NCBI RefSeq assembly: GCF_017086465.1 | Contig: NZ_CP070961.1 | Coordinates: 124,001 to 188,000, forward strand | Source of the DNA: Nocardioides sp. zg-1228 | GTDB taxonomy: Bacteria; Actinomycetota; Actinomycetes; Propionibacteriales; Nocardioidaceae | Length of the DNA stretch: 64,000 nt | Direction of reading: 5' to 3' | In this document: positions 52,342 through 60,109 of the stretch, one piece after another | Position numbering within the stretch: the stretch's first letter is position 1 | Layout: every line of letters begins with the position of its first letter | Notes under the pieces: model-generated | The model's database searches: none | What the model was told of the DNA's origin: nothing | Seen by the model: the letters and a program-made list of their open reading frames with translations, nothing else | Program-made: the position numbers and the translations under genes

Positions 52342-53145
52342 ATGGCTGACGTCGGAGGGACCCCGGGCGCCGTCGCGTTCGTCGGCGAGTGGGACGGCCC
52401 GGTCGTGGCGACCGCCGTGCACGCCGGACACGACCTGCGCCCCGAGATCGCCGAGGCGATGGTGCTCGACGAGGCGGAGCGCTTCCGCGAGGAGGACCCG
52501 TTCACCGACCGGCTCGCCGCCGTGGTGCCCGACCGGGTGGTGACGCGGCGCTCGCGCTTCGAGGCCGACCTCAACCGGCCGCGCCGCGAGGCCATCTACC
52601 GCAAGCCCGACGACTGCTGGGGGCTCGAGGTGTGGCGCGACGGCGTGCTGTCCGAGGAGCTCTACGAGGGCAGCCTGGCCACCTACGACGCCTTCTACGA
52701 CGCCCTGGCCCCGCGGCTCGACGCGCTCGCCGAGCGCGGACCGTTCGTGCTGCTCGACGTGCACTCCTACAACCACCGCCGCGACGGCGCCGACCGGCCG
52801 GCCGCCCCCGCCGAGGACAACCCGGAGGTCAACGTCGGCACCGGCAGCCTCGACCACGAGCTGTTCGGCCCGTTGGTCGAGCGGTTCATGGCCGACCTGC
52901 GCGACGCGTCGGTGGGCTGCGGGCCGCTCGACGCCCGCGAGAACGTCGTCTTCGAGGGCCGCGGCCTCGCGTGGTGGGTGCACGACCGCTACCCGCGGGT
53001 GGGCTGCGTGCTGGCCATCGAGTTCAAGAAGACCTTCATGGACGAGTGGTCCGGCGAGCTGGACGCCGAGCGGTTCCGCCGCGCCCAGGAAGGCCTCGCC
53101 GCAGCCGTGCCGGGCCTCCACGACGAGCTCGAGCGCCTGCGGTGA
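52342..53145 (+). CDS. N-formylglutamate amidohydrolase-like enzyme, first gene of the triad
   Basis: A 267-residue hydrolase of the FGase family. It contains VATAVHAGHDLRPEI, TRRSRFEADLNRPR, LLDVHSYNHRRDG (metal-binding His cluster) and CVLAIEFKKTFMDEW. True FGases cleave N-formylglutamate in histidine degradation, but no other hut gene is present. Here its stop overlaps the start of a DUF1704 peptidase gene, which in turn overlaps an ATP-grasp gene. The substrate is therefore more likely an N-acyl or peptide amide produced by that system; this is an inference. Confidence 0.82.
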   Translation: MADVGGTPGAVAFVGEWDGPVVATAVHAGHDLRPEIAEAMVLDEAERFREEDPFTDRLAAVVPDRVVTRRSRFEADLNRPRREAIYRKPDDCWGLEVWRDGVLSEELYEGSLATYDAFYDALAPRLDALAERGPFVLLDVHSYNHRRDGADRPAAPAEDNPEVNVGTGSLDHELFGPLVERFMADLRDASVGCGPLDARENVVFEGRGLAWWVHDRYPRVGCVLAIEFKKTFMDEWSGELDAERFRRAQEGLAAAVPGLHDELERLR

Positions 53146-54329
53146 GCGACGGCGACCCGGCCCGACCGGGTGCCGGGCTCAGCGCCGCCGACCTGGCCGT
53201 CGACCACCGACTCTCCCTGCTCGCCCAGAGCTTCCGCTTCCTGCTCGACGTCACGCCGGTCGACGCCGACGACCTGCGTGAGGACTTCCTGGCCGGTCGG
53301 CAGCCCGACCCGCCGTTCACCTACCGCGAGCTCGAGACCGACCCGGCGGTCGTACGCGCCGAGCTCGACGACATCGACCCCGGTGCGGTCGACGACGCCG
53401 TCCTGGGCCAGCTGCTGCGGGCCAAGCAGCGCGAGATGGAGCTCCAGCTCGACATGCTGGCGGCGCGCGACACCGAGGACTTCCTCCCGCTGAGCGTGGA
53501 GCTCTATGGCGGCGTGTCGCCGGCGCTGCGCGCCCAGGCGGAGGCGCTGCTCGCCGGCATCACCCGCACCGAGCCCAGCGGCACGGCCCTCGACGCCGAG
53601 GAGTTCCTCGCGCTCGCGGACGCCGAGATCGCGCGCTACCGCGAGGAGGACCCCGACCTCGACATGCACGCCGAGATCCGCTCGGACGTCAACGGCGTGA
53701 TGGTCTCGGGTGACGTGCTCCTCATCGGACCCGAGACCCGGGTGCAGCGCGCCCGCGCGCAGGCGCTGCTGCACCACGAGGTCGGCACCCACCTGGTGAC
53801 GCAGGCCAACGGCAGCCACCAGCCGATCAAGGTGCTCGGCGTCGGGCTGGCGGGCTACGACGAGACGCAGGAGGGACTCGCCGTGCTCGCCGAGATCGCC
53901 TGCGGCGGCCTGACGGCGTTCCGGCTGCGCCAGCTCGCCGGCCGCGTCGTGACGGTGCACCGGATGATCGGCGGCGCGACGTTCGCCGAGGCCCACGAGG
54001 CGCTCGTCGCCGACGACTTCCCCAGCGCCAGCGCCTGGACCACGGTCATGCGGGTCTACCGCTCCGGCGGCATGACCAAGGACGCGATCTACCTGCGGGG
54101 CCTCGTCGAGCTGCTCGACCACCTCGGCTCCGGCGGCTCGCTCGACCAGCTCTGGCTCGGGAAGTTCTCCCTGCGCGACCTGCCCCTGGTCGGGGACCTC
54201 GAGTCCCGCGGGCTGCTGCACCCGCCCCGGGTGCTGCCGCGCTACCTGCGCGACCCGGCCGCGCACGACCACCTGGCCCGCGCGGTCGGCACCGACGATC
54301 TCAGCACACTCCTGGAGGGACCCGCATGA
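53142..54329 (+). CDS. DUF1704 metallopeptidase (HExxxH/QEGLA family)
   Basis: A 395-residue protein. The zinc motif is LHHEVGTHLV, with His212, Glu213 and His217, followed by ETQEGLAVLAE (Gln243-Glu244), the family's QEGLA motif that supplies the third ligand. Members are labelled flavohaemoglobin expression-modulating proteins; eukaryotic relatives (MATCAP) are carboxypeptidases that remove the terminal tyrosine of alpha-tubulin. GTG start overlaps the upstream stop; its stop overlaps the ATP-grasp ATG. A carboxypeptidase role on a small peptide or protein tail is plausible here. Confidence 0.85.
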   Translation: MSDGDPARPGAGLSAADLAVDHRLSLLAQSFRFLLDVTPVDADDLREDFLAGRQPDPPFTYRELETDPAVVRAELDDIDPGAVDDAVLGQLLRAKQREMELQLDMLAARDTEDFLPLSVELYGGVSPALRAQAEALLAGITRTEPSGTALDAEEFLALADAEIARYREEDPDLDMHAEIRSDVNGVMVSGDVLLIGPETRVQRARAQALLHHEVGTHLVTQANGSHQPIKVLGVGLAGYDETQEGLAVLAEIACGGLTAFRLRQLAGRVVTVHRMIGGATFAEAHEALVADDFPSASAWTTVMRVYRSGGMTKDAIYLRGLVELLDHLGSGGSLDQLWLGKFSLRDLPLVGDLESRGLLHPPRVLPRYLRDPAAHDHLARAVGTDDLSTLLEGPA

Positions 54330-55366
54330 AGATCGGATTCGTCGTCAACGACATCGAGACGGAGAAGGCCGAGTACACCACCAACCGCCTCGCCATGGCC
54401 GCCAAGGAGATGGGGCACGAGGCCTGGTACATGGGCATCGGCGACTTCGCCTACGAGCCCGACGGGTCGTTGAGCACCAAGGCCCGCGCGGGTCACGCCA
54501 AGACCTACCGCTCGCTCGACCGGCACCTCGCCGACGTGCAGAAGCCCGACGTCGAGCAGCTCATCGGCCTCGACGAGTTCGACGTGGTGATGCTGCGCAA
54601 CGACCCGGCCGACGACGCCGAGACCGACCCGTGGCGCAACAACGCGGGCGTCGCCTTCGGCCAGCTCATCGCCTCCAGCGGGGTGCTCGTGGTCAACGAC
54701 CCCACCAGCCTCGCCAACGCGCTGTCCAAGGCCTACTTCCAGCACTTCCCCGAGATCGTGCGACCGCGCACGCTCATCTCGCGCGACGAGGACATGATCG
54801 AGGACTTCATCACCGACCTCGGCGGCAAGGCGGTGCTCAAGCCTCTGCAGGGCTCGGGTGGCGCGGGTGTGTTCCTCGTCGACCGCAAGGAGGCGCCCAA
54901 CCTCAAGCAGATCATCGAGGCCATCTCCCGCGACGGCTACGTCGTGGCCCAGGAGTACCTCCCCGAGGCGGCCAAGGGCGACGTGCGGATGTTCGTGATG
55001 AACGGCCGGCCGCTGGTCGTCGACGGCGAGTACGCGGCGTTCCGGCGCACCCCCTCCACCAAGGACATCCGCTCCAACATGTCCGCCGGCGGCAAGGCCG
55101 AGAAGGTCAAGGTCACCGACGACATGCTCGCGATGGTCGAGGTGGTGCGGCCCAAGCTCGTCGCCGACGGGATGTTCCTCGTCGGCCTCGACATCGTGGG
55201 CGACAAGCTGATGGAGATCAACGTCTTCAGCCCCGGCGGCCTCGGCAGCGCCCACGCGCTCTACGAGGTCAACTTCGCCCCCGCGATCATCGCCGAGCTG
55301 GAGCGCAAGGTGGACATCCGCCGGCACTACCCGGAGATCGACAACCACACCCTCGCGACCAGCTGA
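54326..55366 (+). CDS. Glutathione synthetase-like ATP-grasp ligase
   Basis: A 346-residue enzyme. It has an N-terminal pre-ATP-grasp domain starting MKIGFVVNDIETEKAEYTTN, the ATP lid loop LQGSGGAGVFLV, DVRMFVMNGRPLVVDGEYAA and the magnesium-binding block LMEINVFSPGGLG. ATP-grasp enzymes of this type join an amino group to a carboxylate. True glutathione synthesis is unusual in actinobacteria, which use mycothiol, and no gshA is adjacent. It is the last gene of a triad with two amide hydrolases, so it probably makes the bond that the partners process. Confidence 0.85.
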   Translation: MKIGFVVNDIETEKAEYTTNRLAMAAKEMGHEAWYMGIGDFAYEPDGSLSTKARAGHAKTYRSLDRHLADVQKPDVEQLIGLDEFDVVMLRNDPADDAETDPWRNNAGVAFGQLIASSGVLVVNDPTSLANALSKAYFQHFPEIVRPRTLISRDEDMIEDFITDLGGKAVLKPLQGSGGAGVFLVDRKEAPNLKQIIEAISRDGYVVAQEYLPEAAKGDVRMFVMNGRPLVVDGEYAAFRRTPSTKDIRSNMSAGGKAEKVKVTDDMLAMVEVVRPKLVADGMFLVGLDIVGDKLMEINVFSPGGLGSAHALYEVNFAPAIIAELERKVDIRRHYPEIDNHTLATS

Positions 55367-55393
55367 GGCCCGCCCCGGCGACGGGAGGGACGC

Positions 55394-55409
55394 TCAGTAG
55401 TACCAGGGG
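55394..55409. repeat. Left attachment repeat (menB tail duplicate)
   Basis: TCAGTAGTACCAGGGG, identical to 57760-57775. Read on the minus strand it encodes the PWYY-stop end of MenB but is attached to no gene. After one mismatch the next two bases (AG) also match. The following bases 55410-55550 hold no gene I can support. Confidence 0.8.
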
Positions 55410-55550
55410 AAGCGCGGCACGCTCAGCGGTTGTCGGTGGTCAGTGACGGCACTATGCGGCTGACCTGCGGAAACGTGATTGGGGGCGTTGGTCGCCGACG
55501 GCCTACGACGACTCTCCTGCCACGTCTTTGCCGCGCACGGGGCCACGCTG

Positions 55551-55788
55551 TCAGCCTCCTTCCGAGTCGTCATCGGCGCTGAGCGCGGCCTCCCAGTTCT
55601 GGCCGCCGTGGAACACGCCGACGACGTTGACCACGATCTCGCCAGACGACTCGTCAACCTCGTAGGCCACGAGCGTCCGCTTCTGGTAGGCGCCGAGCAA
55701 TCTCAGAGGTCGCGTTCTTGGCGATCCAGTCGTCGATCTCGTTGAGTTGCCGTTCGGCTTCCGGAGTGAGGTTGATGCGGCCCGTCAT
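55551..55788 (-). pseudogene. RelE/ParE-type toxin, broken by deletion and frameshift
   Basis: The ATG at 55788 starts MTGRINLTPEAERQLNEIDD, a typical RelE/ParE head, but the frame hits a stop after about 44 codons. In another frame, ending at TGA 55551-55553, lies the matching tail YQKRTLVAYEVDESSGEIVV followed by GVFHGGQNWEAAL. Roughly 30 residues of the middle are missing, judging by family length. The start overlaps the antitoxin stop (ATGA). The toxin is almost certainly inactive. Confidence 0.75.
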
Positions 55789-56030
55789 GAACGGGCGGCC
55801 CACTTGGCTTCGAAGCGGGCGCGCACATCTTCAGCCGGGATGGCTCGCGATGGATCCGCCTTGAGAGCGTCGTACGCCGCGGCGGCTTCGTTGCGAAGCC
55901 ACGACTCCGCTGCCGCGTCGAACGCCTCATCGCGGTCGACCGACTCGAGGAGTCGGATTGCGAGGCGTCTGCGCGCATCACTCGGCAGGGACATCCCCGC
56001 CTCGTAGGCCTCCGACTCGCTCATGGACAT
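55785..56030 (-). CDS. Antitoxin of the addiction-module (TIGR02574-like) family
   Basis: An 81-residue protein with the family pattern LPSDARRRLAIRLLESVD, then an acidic stretch, AESWLRNEAAAAYDALKAD and a tail with IPAEDVRARFEAKW. These antitoxins bind and neutralise RelE/ParE toxins, and here the cognate toxin gene follows directly but is broken. TAGACT stands six bases before ATG 56030, so the gene may still be expressed. A second ATG lies at 56024. Confidence 0.8.
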   Translation of the reverse strand: MSMSESEAYEAGMSLPSDARRRLAIRLLESVDRDEAFDAAAESWLRNEAAAAYDALKADPSRAIPAEDVRARFEAKWAARS

Positions 56031-56124
56031 GGGTCGAGTCTACGCCCGCCCAGGGACCCGTCGGAGAACGAAAACTCCCGCGAAGACCGCACGAATCGCG
56101 GTACCCCACGCCCAATCTGGCGCC

Positions 56125-56433
56125 ATGTCCAAGCGCGAGCACATGTCCGTCGCTGAGGCGGTCGCTGCTCTGCGGTCCGCAGGCGACACTCGGCAGATCT
56201 GCCTGGGCGCCGAAGGATTCTGGCTTGAAGAGGATGGCTATCGGCCGAGTCTTGACCCCAGCGTCGGGGACTTTGCGGCGGCCGCCCAAGTACGAGTCGG
56301 AGCGGGCGATCGACCTGCCCGACGAGGTCGTCACGATCCTCTCCGAACATGTCCGGGTGCACACGCCCGACGGCGAAACGTCGCGGTGGCGGGTCGACGA
56401 GGGCGGCAAGCCCTGGCACGACAACCTCGTTGA
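56125..56433 (+). other. Possible truncated gene 5' end fused into integrase remnant
   Basis: An ORF from ATG 56125 begins MSKREHMSVAEAVAALRSAG and looks protein-like for about 50 codons. It then enters the region where another frame encodes the recombinase. CAATCT lies six bases before the ATG. The head probably belonged to a separate gene joined to the recombinase tail by a deletion near 56270-56285. I do not recognise it. Confidence 0.25.
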
Positions 56434-56701
56434 CTATCGAGGGCGATCGACCCGCAGCGACGCTGGCCTCGCCCACAAGCTGCACGACCTGCGGCACTAC
56501 TTCGCCAGCGGCCTCATCGCGGCCGGGTGCGAGGTCGTCACGGTACAGCGGGCGATGGGACACGCGTCGGCGACGACCACCCTGAGCACCTACGCGCATC
56601 TGTGGCCGACCGCAGAGGACAAGTCCCGCGCAGCCGGGGGCGAGATGGCGGCGACGGTGCTGGCCACCGAAGCATCTCGGGCAGGTTGGACAGCCGACTG
56701 A
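56234..56701 (+). pseudogene. Tyrosine recombinase (integrase), C-terminal fragment
   Basis: From about 56282 the sequence encodes the C-terminal catalytic part of a phage-type integrase: PKYESERAIDLPDE, then LHDLRHYFASGLIAAG (HxxR) and GHASATTTLSTYAHLW (His and the nucleophilic Tyr). The N-terminal SAM-like domain and the first catalytic Arg are missing. The ATG at 56234 would give a 155-residue truncated protein. It most likely catalysed the original insertion at menB and has since been truncated. Confidence 0.75.
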
Positions 56702-56718
56702 TGCTGGTCCAGACTTGC

Positions 56719-57534
56719 TCAGCCTCGCGATTTCCGCGCCTGTGCACGAGCCTGGAGCGCTGCAACCATCGCCTCCGGCGACGCGATGCTGATTCGCTCG
56801 TCGATGAGGCTGAGGAGGCGGACTGGCCGCCCGGCAGCCGACGCCGCTTCGATCTTGTGGTGACCGTCGAGCAGGAAGTGGGTGAGTACCCAGTGCTCGT
56901 AGTAGTCATCACCCTCATTCATCGCTGGCTGGATTACGTCGAGGAGCGAATAGGCCACCGCCGTAGGCACGGTCTGTCCGAGGCTGCCGCCGTACTCGGC
57001 GACGCGTTGGCTCGCGTTCCACGCGGGCGGAACCATGGGCACGACGAACTCGTAGAGGTGCCCCTGCTCTCCCACCGGTGTCTCAAAGGTTCGGTAGTAG
57101 GGCGTGACAGGGTTCTCGGGCGCGCCAACAGCGGGGTCCACGCCCCAGGTAGCGACTTGCTCGTGGCTGAAGTAGTCGGAGGCGTCCCCGGGGGACACCA
57201 GTTGCGGCGTCACGTCGAGCAGCAGCGACGTGTAGTGAGACTTGGGCAGCGCCCGACCGTAGGCCCGGAGAATCTCGTCATCGATGGCCGTCAGTCCCGT
57301 GTTGAGCCTTTCGTTTGCAACGCCCAGGTCAGCAGACTCCGGTTCGCTCAACCTCTGAAAGATGGCGGGACACGTTCCGCACCATAGGCCGAGCTCGAAG
57401 ACTGGCACGCCCCGAAGGGTCAGCCGCCGTGGAGGAAACGCCGTCCCCGGCGCAGGCTTGGGAGTCGGCACAGCAACCAGAGATCGCTTGTCACGGACTC
57501 CCAGCTCGATCCCTCGCCGCGCTTCGACAATCAC
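56719..57534 (-). CDS. Unknown cargo protein with a DGHHK motif
   Basis: A 271-residue intact ORF inside the element. Visible features are CGTCPAIFQRL (a CxxC pair), SDYFSHEQVATWGVDP, TPYYRTFET and, near the C-terminus, HFLLDGHHKIEAASAAGRPV. The DGHH(K/R) motif recalls ParB/sulfiredoxin-like and related nucleotide-binding proteins, but the rest is not familiar. TACCGT stands six bases before GTG 57534, so it looks expressed. It is the only complete cargo gene of the element apart from the antitoxin. Function unknown. Confidence 0.6.
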   Translation of the reverse strand: MIVEARRGIELGVRDKRSLVAVPTPKPAPGTAFPPRRLTLRGVPVFELGLWCGTCPAIFQRLSEPESADLGVANERLNTGLTAIDDEILRAYGRALPKSHYTSLLLDVTPQLVSPGDASDYFSHEQVATWGVDPAVGAPENPVTPYYRTFETPVGEQGHLYEFVVPMVPPAWNASQRVAEYGGSLGQTVPTAVAYSLLDVIQPAMNEGDDYYEHWVLTHFLLDGHHKIEAASAAGRPVRLLSLIDERISIASPEAMVAALQARAQARKSRG

Positions 57535-57698
57535 AGCCCGACGGTACGCGGTGCGGGCCGTCAGTTCAGCGGGAGATATCGCCTCGACTACGCGGGGCTA
57601 AGCGATCGTGCGATCGCGGGCGTGGTGATGGGCATCCACCTATGTGGGCGCACCTCGCGGTCATTCAGCAACCCGAGTCCGACTTCGACCACGATTCT

Positions 57699-57755
57699 TG
57701 CCACGCATCTGCCACGCACGAGGCCCAAACAGGCCTCTGACCTGCGCAAACGCAG
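57699..57755. other. Repeats and hairpins at the right end of the element
   Basis: TGCCACGCA occurs at 57699 and 57710, 11 bp apart, followed by two inverted repeats (GAGGCC/GGCCTC at 57720-57737, CTGCG/CGCAG at 57742-57755) just before the attachment repeat. This layout suits arm-type integrase binding sites or a terminator. The rest of the gap 57547-57759 shows no gene. Confidence 0.4.
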
Positions 57756-57759
57756 CAGA

Positions 57760-57775
57760 TCAGTAGTACCAGGGG
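57760..57775. repeat. Right attachment repeat (menB stop region)
   Basis: Identical to 55394-55409 and contained in menB: it covers the stop codon and the last four codons. Confidence 0.8.
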
Positions 57776-58704
57776 TAGGGCGACCAGTCGGGCTCGCGCT
57801 TCTCCAGGAACTGGTCGCGTCCCTCCTGCGCCTCGTCGGTCATGTAGGCCAGGCGGGTCGTCTCGCCGGCGAAGAGCTGCTGGCCGACGAGGCCGTCGTC
57901 GAGGAGGTTGAAGGAGTACTTCAGCATCCGCTGGGCGGTCGGGGACTTGCCGTTGATCTTCCGGCCCCAGTCGAGCGCGACCTTCTCCAGCTCGGCGTGC
58001 GCGACGACGCGGTTGACCGCGCCCATCCGGTGCATCTCCTCGGCGTCGTACTCGTCGCCGAGGAAGAAGATCTCGCGGGCGAGCTTCTGCCCCACCTGGC
58101 GCGCGAGGTAGGCCGAGCCGTAGCCGCCGTCGAACGAGCCGACGTCGGCGTCGGTCTGCTTGAAGCGGGCGTGCTCGCGGCTGGCGAGGGTGAGGTCGGC
58201 GACGACGTGGAGGCTGTGCCCGCCGCCGGCCGCCCAGCCCGGGACCACGCAGATGACGACCTTCGGCATGAAGCGGATCAGCCGCTGGCACTCCAGGATG
58301 TGCAGGCGCGCGAGCCTGGCCTTGTCGATGGGGCTGGGCTCCTCGGCCCCGGTGTCGGTGGCGCCGGCGGAGGTGTCCTCGTACTGGTAGCCGGCGCGCC
58401 CACGGATGCGCTGGTCGCCGCCGGTGCAGAAGGCCCACTTGCCGTTCTTGGCGCTCGGTCCGTTGCCGGTCAGGATCACGCAGCCGACGTCGGCCGACGT
58501 GCGCGCGTGCTCGAGGGTGCGCAGCAGCTCGTCGACGGTGTGCGGGCGGAACGCGTTGAGCACGTCGGGGCGGTCGAACGCGATGCGCACGGTGCCGTGC
58601 TCGCGCGCACGGTGGTAGGTCAGGTCGGTGAGGTCGTCGAAGCCGGGCACCACGTCCCAGTCCTCGGGGTCGAAGATCTCACTGACGCCCTCGATCGCAC
58701 TCAT
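57760..58704 (-). CDS. menB: 1,4-dihydroxy-2-naphthoyl-CoA synthase
   Basis: A 314-residue crotonase-fold enzyme that closes the second ring in menaquinone synthesis. It has the oxyanion-hole and bicarbonate/anion-site region FCTGGDQRIRG, the helix WAAGGGHSLHVVADLTLAS and the active-site loop VGSFDGGYGSAYLAR. The C-terminus SPYPWYY is also typical. The length equals M. tuberculosis MenB. An integrated element abuts its 3' end without damaging the protein. TAGCCT lies eight bases before the ATG. Confidence 0.96.
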   Translation of the reverse strand: MSAIEGVSEIFDPEDWDVVPGFDDLTDLTYHRAREHGTVRIAFDRPDVLNAFRPHTVDELLRTLEHARTSADVGCVILTGNGPSAKNGKWAFCTGGDQRIRGRAGYQYEDTSAGATDTGAEEPSPIDKARLARLHILECQRLIRFMPKVVICVVPGWAAGGGHSLHVVADLTLASREHARFKQTDADVGSFDGGYGSAYLARQVGQKLAREIFFLGDEYDAEEMHRMGAVNRVVAHAELEKVALDWGRKINGKSPTAQRMLKYSFNLLDDGLVGQQLFAGETTRLAYMTDEAQEGRDQFLEKREPDWSPYPWYY

Positions 58705-58834
58705 GGATCCGGAGGCTATCGCCCGATGGTCCCGTGGGAGGCGGCTGCCCCGAGGCCCGCCCGCCGACCGCCCCCTGCGGCCCCACCCCGACGGGGACTG
58801 GAAGATCGCCGCCGCCCGTGGTGTTGTGGCAGGC

Positions 58835-59275
58835 ATGGCACTGACAGGAACGTACGTCCCCAGCAGCTCCGAGTGGGTCCGCAACCAGGTGGCCGAGTTC
58901 GAGGCGAGTGACGGCCAGCGGGCCAACACGCTGGGCGACACCGACTACCCGATCGTGGTCGTGACCTCGGTCGGCGCGAAGTCGGGCAACCTGCGCAAGA
59001 ACCCGGTGATGCGGGTCGAGCGCGACGGCGCCTACCTCGCGGTCGCCTCCAAGGGCGGCGCCCCGGACAACCCGGAGTGGTACTACAACTTCGTCGCCCA
59101 CCCCGAGGTCGAGCTGCAGGACGGGGCGGAGAAGCACGTCTACACCGCCCGCATCCTCGAGGGTGAGGAGCGCGCCGACTGGTGGGAGCACGCGGTCGCC
59201 ACGTGGCCGACGTACGCCTCCTACCAGGAGAAGACCGACCGCGAGATCCCGCTCTTCCTGCTCGAGCGCGCCTGA
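58835..59275 (+). CDS. Deazaflavin (F420)-dependent nitroreductase family protein
   Basis: A 146-residue split-barrel protein of the Ddn family. Typical segments are VVVTSVGAKSGNLRKNPVMR (cofactor-phosphate binding), SKGGAPDNPEWYYNFVAHPE and ARILEGEERADWWEHAVATW. M. tuberculosis Ddn reduces quinones and nitroimidazoles with F420H2. It lies next to menB, and Ddn enzymes can act on menaquinone, but a functional link is only suggested by position. Confidence 0.88.
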   Translation: MALTGTYVPSSSEWVRNQVAEFEASDGQRANTLGDTDYPIVVVTSVGAKSGNLRKNPVMRVERDGAYLAVASKGGAPDNPEWYYNFVAHPEVELQDGAEKHVYTARILEGEERADWWEHAVATWPTYASYQEKTDREIPLFLLERA

Positions 59276-59375
59276 CGCCGGCGCGCAGCCCGGTCTGCCG
59301 TTGACACCCCGCTGCTTCGTCGCGGCTACCCCGCCCGCCTAGGGTGGGGCCCTCGGGACAACGGGGGGATGTGGC

Positions 59376-60047
59376 ATGACTGGCACTGCTGGCACGGACG
59401 GATCGACGGCCCTGAGGGTCTACCTGCTCGACGACCACGTGGTCGTGCGGCGGGGGCTCCGGGCGGTGCTCGAGGCGGAGGACGGCATCGCGATCGTCGG
59501 TGAGTCGGGCACCGTGGCCGAGGCGGTGCCCCAGATCCGCGAGCTGGTGCCCGACGTCGCCGTCCTCGACGGACGGTTGCCCGACGGCAGCGGCATCGAC
59601 GTGTGCCGCGAGGTCAGGTCGGCCGAGCCGCGCGTGCAGGCGCTGATCCTCGCCTGCGACGACGACGAGGACGCGATGGTCGACTCGGTCCTGGCCGGTG
59701 CGTCCGGCTACGTCCTCAAGACCGCCGACGAGCGTGAGCTGGTCGACGCCGTGCGGGCGGTGGGGCACGGCCAGTCCCTCGTCGGCTCCGATGTCGCCCT
59801 CCGTGTCGTGGAGCGCATGGGAGCGCGGAACCAGGCTCCGGGCCTGTCCCGGCTCACCGACGGCGAGTGGCGGGTCCTCGACCTCATCGCCGAGGGGATG
59901 ACCAACCGGCAGATCGGCGAGCGGCTGCACCTCGCGGAGAAGACGGTCAAGAACCAGATCACCGGCCTGCTCGCCAAGCTGGGCGTGCAGCGTCGCACCC
60001 AGGCCGCGGTGCTGGCCTCTGCGCTCGGGCGCCGGCGACCCCGCTGA
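59376..60047 (+). CDS. NarL/LuxR-type response regulator
   Basis: A 223-residue regulator. The receiver has the acidic pair LLDDH, phospho-acceptor Asp65 (VAVLDGRLPDGSG) and the conserved Lys of VLKTADE. The LuxR-type helix-turn-helix reads GMTNRQIGERLHLAEKTVKN. The overall form resembles DevR/DosR of mycobacteria. TAGGGT (59340-59345) is the probable -10 box, giving a leader of about 24 bases. No kinase gene is adjacent. Confidence 0.9.
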   Translation: MTGTAGTDGSTALRVYLLDDHVVVRRGLRAVLEAEDGIAIVGESGTVAEAVPQIRELVPDVAVLDGRLPDGSGIDVCREVRSAEPRVQALILACDDDEDAMVDSVLAGASGYVLKTADERELVDAVRAVGHGQSLVGSDVALRVVERMGARNQAPGLSRLTDGEWRVLDLIAEGMTNRQIGERLHLAEKTVKNQITGLLAKLGVQRRTQAAVLASALGRRRPR

Positions 60048-60079
60048 CGCCGGACCCGACACGGGGCCAGTCCCGGCAG

Positions 60080-60100
60080 CCGGCCCCGGGGAGGGGCCGG
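60080..60100. terminator. Bidirectional GC hairpin between convergent genes
   Basis: CCGGCCCC and GGGGCCGG form a perfect 8-bp stem with a 5-base loop, placed between the response regulator stop and the csrA stop. Confidence 0.55.
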
Positions 60101-60109
60101 TGGGACCGG

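Larger units (their letters stand above)
55394..57775. mobile_element. Degenerate integrated element in the menB 3' end
   Basis: A 2.4-kb stretch bounded by perfect 16-bp direct repeats (55394-55409 and 57760-57775). It contains a truncated tyrosine recombinase, a toxin-antitoxin remnant and one intact unknown gene. Its base composition is visibly less G+C-rich than its flanks (for example 35 of 60 bases at 57661-57720). The right repeat is the true menB end; the left repeat duplicates its last codons. The element is probably a deletion remnant of a larger phage or conjugative element and unable to move alone. Confidence 0.75.

Noticed and set aside
52342-53145. Histidine-utilisation gene hutG
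   Set aside because: The family fits, but no hutH, hutU or hutI gene is nearby and the gene is tied to a peptidase and an ATP-grasp ligase.
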